Shown: positions 57,320-64,000 of the stretch, in pieces
How the letters are laid out: each line of letters opens with the position of its first letter
Position numbering within the stretch: position 1 is the stretch's first letter
NCBI GenBank assembly: GCA_934202005.1
Contig: CAKPXP010000002.1
Location: 62,001 to 126,000 of the forward strand
Origin: an uncultured Selenomonas sp.
GTDB lineage: Bacteria; Bacillota; Negativicutes; Selenomonadales; Selenomonadaceae
Direction of reading: 5' to 3'
Length of the DNA stretch: 64,000 bases
Translations under genes and position numbers: made by a program
Notes under the pieces: model-generated
Databases searched by the model: none
Told to the model about the DNA's origin: nothing
Seen by the model: only the letters and a program-made list of their open reading frames with translations

Positions 57320-58447
57320 TCAGTTCCAGCCCATGATGGCTGCGATCTTGTCTTTGAGATACGCAGCGATTTTCTGATGCCCTGTCTGCAGCGGATGCGT
57401 GCTGTCATGCGCATAGTCGCTCTCCGCGAGCAGCGGCTGCAGATCGTTGATCGCGATGAAGTAGACGTCCTTCATCCCTTCGGCCGTCACCTGGTCGACG
57501 GCCGCTCTTACCCAGGCGCGGCCGCGTTTGCCGCCCCAGTTCGGCACCGGCTCCGTGCAGATGATCTTTTTGCCCGGGTTCACGGCGCGGATCGTCTTGA
57601 TGAGGTTGACGTAGCCCGCGACGAATTCTTCCTTCGTCGGACTGTGCTTCGCCGGCTTGCTGAAGTCGTTCGTACCCATCGCGACGATGGTCGCGTCGAC
57701 GGGGAACTGTTTGGCATCCCAGCGCGGATGGCTGCCCTCCTTGCGGTCTGAGTACATCGTCCAGACGTAGCGATCGGCAGTATGCACCTGATGGGACGGC
57801 CAGGGATCGGCCCAGTTATGGACGACGCCCTCGCCGGACTTCGCCACGATGCTGTAGTCCGCGTCGAGCATGCGCGATACCTTCGGCCCATAGGCCTGGT
57901 CGTTGTCCTCGATATCGTTGTAGTTCTCGCCCTTGAGCTCGCCGTCATTCTTCGCGCCCGCCGTGATGGAATCACCGACGAACTCCAGGCGGCGCGTCTT
58001 CAGCGGATCCGGTGCCTCGAGTCTGGCGCCGTCGTCCAGCTCGAAACCGCGGAACTGCGTCGTCCCCATGTAGCCCTCGGTCGAGCGCACGAAGAGCAGT
58101 TTGTGCGTGCCCGGCTTGAGATTCTCGGCGAGGACGGTTTCATTGCCCCGCGGCTTGATTTTCTGGAACGCGCCGCCGTCGATGCTCACGCGCCACTTGT
58201 CATTGGGATCGCGCAGCTTCGCCTTGATACTCGTGCCCGTGAAATTCGCCTTGATGTAGACAGCGCCCTGCGCGCACTGGTATTCCTGCGCGTTGCTCTT
58301 GTCCCAGCGGCCGAAATACTGGAGATGCGCGTCGTTCGGCGCGACCATGACCGCTGCCTCCGCGCGCCCGGCGCCCACCGGGCACGCGGCAAATACAGCC
58401 CCAATGCCCATGAGCAGTAAAGCCACGAATAACTTTTTGCCCCGCAT
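57320..58447 (-). CDS. Secreted SGNH esterase (CE2-like acetylesterase)
   Basis: 375 residues. A signal peptide with a Cys (GIGAVFAACPVGAGRAEA; possibly a lipoprotein). N-terminal beta-sandwich domain (about 35-150) with GTHKLLFVRSTEGYMGTTQF, then SGNH hydrolase: catalytic Ser in FVGDSITAGAKND (about 152-164), VAMGTNDFSK, and the Asp-x-x-His pair in HDSTHPLQTGH near the end. This two-domain layout is that of CE2 enzymes, which remove acetyl groups from mannan and xylan. It is the downstream gene of the two esterases and lies next to the porins. Confidence 0.88.
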   Translation of the reverse strand: MRGKKLFVALLLMGIGAVFAACPVGAGRAEAAVMVAPNDAHLQYFGRWDKSNAQEYQCAQGAVYIKANFTGTSIKAKLRDPNDKWRVSIDGGAFQKIKPRGNETVLAENLKPGTHKLLFVRSTEGYMGTTQFRGFELDDGARLEAPDPLKTRRLEFVGDSITAGAKNDGELKGENYNDIEDNDQAYGPKVSRMLDADYSIVAKSGEGVVHNWADPWPSHQVHTADRYVWTMYSDRKEGSHPRWDAKQFPVDATIVAMGTNDFSKPAKHSPTKEEFVAGYVNLIKTIRAVNPGKKIICTEPVPNWGGKRGRAWVRAAVDQVTAEGMKDVYFIAINDLQPLLAESDYAHDSTHPLQTGHQKIAAYLKDKIAAIMGWN

Positions 58448-58480
58448 GGTATCTTCTTCCCTTCTAAAATACAGACTTAG

Positions 58481-58497
58481 TAATCAGCGATTCCTTA
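58481..58497 (+). repeat. Fragment of the ERIC-like repeat end
   Basis: TAATCAGCGATTCCTTA, one terminal arm only, overlapping the stop codon of the esterase gene at 58495. Confidence 0.6.
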
Positions 58498-59757
58498 GTT
58501 CTTCTTATCCTTAGCATGACGAATCTTTTGAACTTCGATCTCGGTTTGTTCCCCTTTGAGGAACATCCCCTTCTCGACGTCCTGGGCCTTCTTGTGCCAA
58601 GCTGCTTTCGCAAGCTCCGGCGTCAGCTCCCGCGTCTTGCCCTTGCGGCTGACGACGCTCAGCATGGTCTCCGCCCAAGCCTTGCGCATCATGCCGTAGC
58701 CTTTCGGGCTCGGATGAACGCCGTCCGGGCCGAGCCAGTCGCGGTGATCCTTGAAGATCGCCCAGAAATCCGGGCCCTTGAGAACCTTTTGCGGATATTT
58801 CTCGTAGAGCGCGTCGATCTTCGCGTTGTAGAGCGGCGCGTTGTCAGCGACGCCCGGCTCCGCCGACCAGGGAATCTTGCCGATGACCGGCACCTTGCCG
58901 GCCGCCAGGATCTTCTGCACGATGATGTCCATATTGGCGGCGAACTTGTCCATGCCGCGACCGTTGCCCCAGGCGTCGTTCGTGCCGAGCACGATGACGA
59001 CGTACTTGCCGGGGAAAACGGAGAGCCAGGCATCGATGTTCTTCACGCCGTCCTTCGACTTGATGCTGCCCGTGCCGCCGTACTCAAAGATCGGATCGTA
59101 GGCCGGATTGGCCGCGTTCACGAGCTGGCCGGCCGGGCCGTACGGCGACCCGGAGAAATTCCCCGAGCCGGCCGTGATGCTGTCGCCGTAGACGATCCAG
59201 TCGTCGGCGAGGCCGTCCTTCGCCGCGTAGACATCGAGGTTGATGGCCGCCTTCGGCCCGCTTGCGTTATCGACCGTGCCGACGTTGACGCGGATCCAGT
59301 TGTACTTCGCGAGATCGAGTACGTGCTGGCGCGAATGGTAGACGTTGTCCTTGACCGTTACGAGCGTCTGCCAGCCGCTTTTCGGCAGCTTGCCGCCCGC
59401 GACGGTATTGCCCTCGATCGTGTAGTTCTGCAGGTTGCCGTAGGACATGCGCTGCTTGATCGTCGGATCGTAGTCGTAGCTGCTGCTGTACCAGACGACG
59501 ACGGACTTTGCGCGGCTCGCCTGCGGGATCTGGCTCAGGTCATAGGCCAGCCAGCCCGGCGCCGTGCCGTTCCAGGTCGTCTGGTAGTTGGCGTCGTTCG
59601 CGAGCTCCGGCTTGTCGCTCGAGGCATAGGCCGGAACGCCGCGGCTGATGATCTGCGTCGCGGGCAGCGGCGCTGCGAACGCCGCGCTCGTGCCCATGAG
59701 GCAGCAGGCGGCGAGCAGCGCGATGCGGCGCTTGGACAGCATAGGGAAACTCTTCAT
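58495..59757 (-). CDS. Secreted SGNH/GDSL hydrolase with N-terminal sugar-binding-like domain
   Basis: 420 residues. A signal peptide (RIALLAACCLMGTSAAFAAP) is followed by a discoidin-like domain (about 30-185; ANDANYQTTWNGTAPGWLAY). SGNH domain: WIVYGDSITAGSGNF (Ser about 205), VIVLGTNDAWGNG, and GPDGVHPSPKGYG (Asp-x-x-His). Probably deacetylates plant polysaccharide or oligosaccharides along with the second esterase 47 bp downstream. The TAA stop at 58495 lies in a fragment of the ERIC-like repeat end. Confidence 0.87.
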   Translation of the reverse strand: MKSFPMLSKRRIALLAACCLMGTSAAFAAPLPATQIISRGVPAYASSDKPELANDANYQTTWNGTAPGWLAYDLSQIPQASRAKSVVVWYSSSYDYDPTIKQRMSYGNLQNYTIEGNTVAGGKLPKSGWQTLVTVKDNVYHSRQHVLDLAKYNWIRVNVGTVDNASGPKAAINLDVYAAKDGLADDWIVYGDSITAGSGNFSGSPYGPAGQLVNAANPAYDPIFEYGGTGSIKSKDGVKNIDAWLSVFPGKYVVIVLGTNDAWGNGRGMDKFAANMDIIVQKILAAGKVPVIGKIPWSAEPGVADNAPLYNAKIDALYEKYPQKVLKGPDFWAIFKDHRDWLGPDGVHPSPKGYGMMRKAWAETMLSVVSRKGKTRELTPELAKAAWHKKAQDVEKGMFLKGEQTEIEVQKIRHAKDKKN

Positions 59758-59790
59758 CTGTAATCCTTCCTTTGAGAACATGGAGCTTTA

Positions 59791-61452
59791 TTAGAAATTA
59801 TACGTCAGGCTCGAGAACCACTTGCTGCGGTCATTGCCCGGATTCGTGATGGAGCTGCCGTTAAAGTACTTGACCACGCCCTGCAGATTGTGGCAGAAGT
59901 TGTAAACGAGGCCGCCCTCCCAGCCGCGCTGGCCGATCTGCGCACCATCCTCATAGACCGTCTTGACGAGGGCATCCGGTGCGAGGTAGCGGTAGCCGAG
60001 GTAGTAGCCGAACGCATGGCTCGGATCCGCGCTCATGTTCGCGCCGCCGTTATACTGGTACTCCGCCGTCCAGGCCTAGTTGTAGCCGCCCTGGTTGCCG
60101 TGGGCATAGGCCGCGTAGAGGTTGCCTTTCCGGCCGAGCTTCTGATTGGCCGCGAGCGAGTAGATGCGCAGCGCATCCTCATCGTAGGCCGCCGAGGTGT
60201 AGTCGTAGTAGCCGACCTCTGCATCGAGACGATCCGTGAAGCGATGGCCGAAAGCGGCGCCGGTCAGCGTGCGGCGACGCGTCGTAGTCGCAGCGACGCT
60301 CTTGCCGGAAAGAGAATATTTGGCATTGCTGTAATCATAGGACGGATTGTTCCAATCATAGTTCCAATTTGTGCCTTTTGCTGACTGGATAATGGTATAG
60401 TTCTTGGAGGTATCCAACGCGGCATTGGTGGCACCGGATGCGCTCTTATGATGTCTGAGGAAATCCGTAGAAGCGGCAGCGCTAGAGGCCGATGCTGCTG
60501 CTTTCGCTACTGCATCTGCACTAACATTGTAGGACTGCTTATACTCGTCCGATGTTTGGCTGATTTTTTGAGCCGTTCCCCAATCAATATCAGCTGTAGA
60601 AAACTGATAATCGGCAGAGCCTTCCGTCACAGAATCAGAGGTATCACTGTCCTTCACATCGAGCCGCCCCGTAAAGACGCTGAACCAGTTCTTCTTATCC
60701 TGATGCGAGACATCGAAGCCGCGCAGTACGGCGTGGTTGACGAAGTCGCTTTGCACCCCAGTGTAGAACGCGCCGAACTTGCCGTCGAGGCCGGTCTTGT
60801 CGATGGGCCCGCCGACGTAGTAGGTTTCGGGACGCATGACGTTCGAGCGCTCATGGCCGCCGTTCCACGTCTCATCCTCCGCTTCCTCGGTGTTGAAGCC
60901 GCTGCCCTTGTAGCTGTCCATCTGCGTCGTGAACGTGCCGTGGAACGTCAGCGCCGTCTTCGGCACATCGGCGTCGAGGTTGAGTTTGAGCTCTTTGCGC
61001 CAATGCGGCGAGACCGTGCTGCCATCGCTGTTCGTGATGCCCTCGTGCTTGGCACGCTCGTATTCCTGCGCGAAGGAGCCCGTCACGCGGACATTCTCCT
61101 GTTTTTTCTCGAGGCGCGTGACGCGGACGCCGAGCGCGTCGAGGTCATCGCGGAACTCGTCGGAGAGCTTGTCGATGAGCTCCTGATCCGGCGCATCGGC
61201 TTTCTGCATATGCGTGCGAGCGTTGGCGACGATCTGCGCCATCTCGTAGCGCGTGATCGTCTTGTCACCCTGGAATGATTTGTCGCTGTAGCCCGTGAGG
61301 ATGCCGTCCTTCGCGAGCTGCTCGACCGCGCCATAGGCCCAGTGGTCGGTCGGAACATCGTTGAACAGGGTATCGCTCGCGGCCGCCATCGCCGGCGCGG
61401 CGCTGATCATCAGGGCCGAGGCTACGGCCATCATCAATTCTTTATTCTGCAT
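59791..61452 (-). pseudogene. SLH-domain porin interrupted by an in-frame TAG
   Basis: The open frame covers 554 codons, with one TAG at 60076-60078 after the segment YAAYAHGNQGGYN; the same frame resumes with AWTAEYQYNGGANMS and ends in SLTYNF. Domains: signal peptide, SLH (NDVPTDHWAYGAVEQLA to ITRYEMAQIVAN), coiled coil, beta-barrel. In the intact paralogue at 34846 the same place reads GGHNDAWNIELQF, so a single base change to TAG is the simplest explanation. Without readthrough the barrel loses its last five strands or so and the C-terminal Phe signal. Recent loss, amber suppression, or a base error are possible. Confidence 0.85.
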
Positions 61453-61494
61453 GGAATGATCCTCCTCTACTCAAGTTGCTTCCACTACCGTTGC

Positions 61495-63093
61495 TCAGAA
61501 ATACCAGAAAAAGCCGCTGTAGAGCTTGTCGCGCTGACGCTGGCCGCTGTAAGTGTACGTGAGCGATTTGCCGAAGCCGTATTTCAATGTATATTGGAAG
61601 TTGTTCGTCAGGTTGTAGTACGCGCCGATCTCAACGCCTTTCTGCCCCTTCTCGATGCCGTCGCCGTAGCCGCAGCGGATGTAGGCGTCCGGTGCCAGAT
61701 AATGATAGCCGATATAAGCGCCGAACGCATGCGCGCGATCCGCCGGCATCCAGGGATTGCAATTCCACATGAGATCCGCCATCCAGCCGCGGCTGTGGCT
61801 GTTCTCGCCGTGCTGGTTGCCCTGGGCGTAGGTGCCGCGGAAGATGACCTTCGGCATCAGCTTGTAGTCAAATGTCGCCTCGCCGACATAGAGCGGCTCA
61901 CGGTTGTAAGCCGCGGAAGTATAGCGATAGGCGCCGAGCGAGTAGGTGAAACGCTTGCTGTACATGCGGTCGTAGGCGATACCGTAGACCGTCTTCTTCG
62001 TATCCAAGCTGCTGCCGAACATATCCTGCAGATCACCCTTGGCATTATCAGATCCCGTGCCGCCGTTTCTGAGGATCTTCGCCTGCTCGGCCTCGCTGAG
62101 CGGTGTCTTGCCGTCGCGCGAGAGACGCGGCTGCCAGTTCGTCGCTTCATTATTGAGGACATAATAACTCTCATGCGCGCGGACATTGTCATTCCATGGC
62201 TGGCTGATTTCACCTTTCCAGCCTTTGGCTGCCTCATCGTAAGCCGCCCCGGCGCCGACCGCCAGATCGTTGTCGTCGCTGTCGACGAGGCCGCCGAAGG
62301 CGTGCCAAGTGTAGTTCTTCGCGTAATGCTCGAGCATGACGCCGCGCAGATTCGCCGCGTAGACGAAGCCGTTCTGCACCCACGGCTGCAGGATACCGAC
62401 GCGCGTCCAGAGCTGCGTCTTGCCCAGGCTGCCCTCGAAATACGCGAGATTCGGCTTGAGCAGCTCATTGTACTGATGGCCGCCGTTATAGCCTTGTTTT
62501 ATCAGTTCCTCTTCATTGATGCGCTGATCAGTACCGAACTTCGTCTCGAGCTGTGTCCTGAACTTCCAGTCCCCCATGACCTTGGGCAGCTTGGCGTCGG
62601 CATTGAGATAGAGTTCCTTGGCCCACCAGCGCGATTTCTTCGTATCGCCGCCCGCATGATTATGCGACTCCAGTGTCTGCTGGAAATCCCCATGCAAGGT
62701 GAAATTGTCCTCTGTCTTCTTCTGATGCTTCTCCAGCGCATCCACGCGCTTGGCGAGCGTCTCCATCGCCTGGATCTCATCATCGAACTCATGCGACAGG
62801 CGCTCGATCGCCGCCTGATCCGCCGCCGATGCCTGCTGCTCATGCGCAAGCGCGCTGGCCACGAGCTGCGCCATCTGGTAGCGCGTGACGACGCTGTTTC
62901 CGTCGAACCGATCCACCGACATGCCCTTGATGAGGCCGTCGGCCTTCAGCTGCGCGACGGCGGCATAAGCCCAATGCCCCGCCGGTACATCGGCAAACAT
63001 CGCTTCGCCTGTGGCCGCCGACGCTGAGCCGCTCAGCGAGGCAAAGGCCATCGCCGCAGCGAGAACGCCCAGCAGCCGCTGCTTTTTCTCCAT
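61495..63093 (-). CDS. SLH-domain outer-membrane porin
   Basis: 532 residues. Signal peptide (LAAAMAFASLSGSASAAT), SLH domain (FADVPAGHWAYAAVAQLKAD to VVTRYQMAQLVASALAHEQQ, about 30-85), a coiled coil (IQAMETLAKRVDALEKHQKK), then a beta-barrel with GGHQYNELLKPNLAYFEGSL and the final GFFWYF with C-terminal Phe. Same layout as the paralogues at 34846 and 59791. The start at 63093 has AAAGGGGG upstream. It has its own promoter at 63228-63255. The porin at 59791 follows 42 bp on. Confidence 0.93.
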   Translation of the reverse strand: MEKKQRLLGVLAAAMAFASLSGSASAATGEAMFADVPAGHWAYAAVAQLKADGLIKGMSVDRFDGNSVVTRYQMAQLVASALAHEQQASAADQAAIERLSHEFDDEIQAMETLAKRVDALEKHQKKTEDNFTLHGDFQQTLESHNHAGGDTKKSRWWAKELYLNADAKLPKVMGDWKFRTQLETKFGTDQRINEEELIKQGYNGGHQYNELLKPNLAYFEGSLGKTQLWTRVGILQPWVQNGFVYAANLRGVMLEHYAKNYTWHAFGGLVDSDDNDLAVGAGAAYDEAAKGWKGEISQPWNDNVRAHESYYVLNNEATNWQPRLSRDGKTPLSEAEQAKILRNGGTGSDNAKGDLQDMFGSSLDTKKTVYGIAYDRMYSKRFTYSLGAYRYTSAAYNREPLYVGEATFDYKLMPKVIFRGTYAQGNQHGENSHSRGWMADLMWNCNPWMPADRAHAFGAYIGYHYLAPDAYIRCGYGDGIEKGQKGVEIGAYYNLTNNFQYTLKYGFGKSLTYTYSGQRQRDKLYSGFFWYF

Positions 63094-63227
63094 AGAGAAT
63101 CCCCCTTTTCTCATCAGCAGGCGCTTCGCGCAACCATCCATCTCGTGGCCAGCGCGTGCCTGCCCTTCGGAATCGATCCCTCGTTATCTCTCATTTCTAT
63201 ATGACTAGGGATTGATTTGACGTTTTC

Positions 63228-63255
63228 AGTATAGCAGTCTGGATGCCCCTGTTAA
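63228..63255 (-). promoter_or_regulatory. Promoter of the SLH porin gene
   Basis: On the minus strand TTAACA - 16 nt - TATACT. Confidence 0.7.
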
Positions 63256-63315
63256 TAAAAGTATATATTTATTTTACATAATGCTAGATGTTTTTTATAT
63301 TCACATATATTTTTC

Positions 63316-63344
63316 TTGACAAAACACATTCTCGAGCGCATACT
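63316..63344 (+). promoter_or_regulatory. Promoter of the second GH26 gene
   Basis: TTGACA - 17 nt - CATACT, preceded by ATATATTTTTC. It is divergent from the porin promoter, so the 63094-63426 gap is a two-way control region and holds no gene. Confidence 0.75.
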
Positions 63345-63426
63345 AGGTGTAAGCAAGAAGGAACAATATGATTCAGTAAGCAAAAGAGGTGCTGATTCAT
63401 GTCCTTGCTGAAAAGGGGGATACTAT

Positions 63427-64000
63427 ATGAAACGTAAACACGCGATCGGCCTATTGGCCCTGCTGCTCTGCACCGCGCCATCCTATGTACTGGCCAGCCC
63501 GGCCGATGATCCTGACGATCCGGCCTACGTCGCAAAGACAGCCGTCGCCGATACCGCGAAGGCGAAAGCCGAGGCGCCGACGCTCGCCGCGCTCGCCGCC
63601 AAAGCGCCGCGGGAAGTCACGCTCGTCGACCGCAAGGCGATGCCGGAGACGGCAGCGCTCTACCAATATCTCGCGGCCCTGCCGCAGACAGGCCACATCC
63701 TCTACGGCCATCAGAACGATGTCCATCATAAGATGTTCCTCACGGACAGCGGCTCGACCTCTGACACGCAGGACATGACGGGCTCGATCGCCGCCGTCGT
63801 CGGCATGGACGCGCTCTCGCTCACGGGAGCCGAGCTCACGCTGACACCCGCGGAGCGCAAGGCCGGCCTGACCTACACGGCCAAGCTCGTGAAGATCAGT
63901 GAAGCCGCCCATCGTCAGGGCGCGATCCTGACGATGTCGATGCACATGCCGAACTTCGCCGAGGTCGCCAAGAAGGGACAGAAGAACGGCGCCTGGGACT
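63427..64000 (+). CDS. Secreted beta-mannanase (GH26), 5' part
   Basis: The frame is open to the window end (191 codons seen). Signal peptide (AIGLLALLLCTAPSYVLASP), a linker with Ala/Lys/Asp, then the start of a GH26 domain: TGHILYGHQNDVHHKMF, GMDALSLTGAELTLTPAE, and AILTMSMHMPNFAEVAKKG. It closely matches the catalytic domain of the mannanase at 31280 but lacks the N-terminal binding module. The catalytic Glu residues lie beyond the edge. AAAAGGGGG precedes the ATG. Confidence 0.93.
   Translation, partial: MKRKHAIGLLALLLCTAPSYVLASPADDPDDPAYVAKTAVADTAKAKAEAPTLAALAAKAPREVTLVDRKAMPETAALYQYLAALPQTGHILYGHQNDVHHKMFLTDSGSTSDTQDMTGSIAAVVGMDALSLTGAELTLTPAERKAGLTYTAKLVKISEAAHRQGAILTMSMHMPNFAEVAKKGQKNGAWD

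Overview
The window reads as chromosomal DNA of a flagellated Negativicute, most likely a Selenomonas-like member of the Selenomonadaceae. The evidence is: three outer-membrane porins that begin with an SLH domain, continue through a short coiled coil and end in a C-terminal Phe; a flagellar hook gene; a very large fused 2-hydroxyacyl-CoA dehydratase/activase; GC-rich genes with AT-rich intergenic DNA; and a large polyamine operon. The genus is inference. Family assignments come from reading motifs, not from a search.

Left part (1-13943): the 5' part of flgE and a flagellar operon gene; a small ribbon-helix-helix protein preceded by a 19-bp-period repeat array; an HD protein, a hotdog thioesterase and a YdjC/HpnK deacetylase; the 1419-residue double activase/dehydratase; a short-chain dehydrogenase; lepB, rplS, a type II NADH dehydrogenase; small unknowns and a ComFB-like protein.

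Polyamine and nitrogen block (14064-22410): tRNA-Arg(CCG), then a compact operon of SpeD, an arginine-decarboxylase-type enzyme, SpeE, agmatinase, carboxynorspermidine/carboxyspermidine dehydrogenase and its decarboxylase. Putrescine can be made from arginine, and two chemically different aminopropyl-addition routes are encoded side by side. gdhA follows, convergent. In Selenomonas, polyamines attached to murein are the known ligand of SLH porins, so this operon and the porins may be functionally linked.

Centre (22626-31030): an Ala-rich unknown protein, a UvrD-type helicase with a DnaQ-like exonuclease inside it, a CYTH phosphatase, an unknown coiled-coil protein, and comEC/comEA.

Carbohydrate region (31280-50676 and 57320-64000): a secreted GH26 mannanase with a lone secreted mannan-binding module and an SLH porin; an ABC exporter-like protein; a cellobiose/beta-glucoside PTS operon (IIB-IIC-IIA, GH1 phospho-beta-glucosidase, GntR regulator); a ROK kinase with mannose-6-phosphate isomerase; a GT4/nucleotidyltransferase/GH130 group in which two of four genes are broken; two secreted SGNH esterases; two more SLH porins (one with an in-frame stop); and the start of a second GH26. 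Together these suggest uptake and breakdown of acetylated mannan and beta-glucosides. In between lie an amino-acid permease, an HMA metal-binding protein, proC, a GltD-like oxidoreductase, a flavin reductase and an MFS transporter.

The window also holds two dispersed repeat families (an ERIC-like palindrome of about 165 bp in four copies; a 30-bp palindrome in four copies), a candidate small RNA between the PTS operon and manA, and a set of promoters sharing an AT-rich box in front of TTGACA at the sugar-uptake genes.
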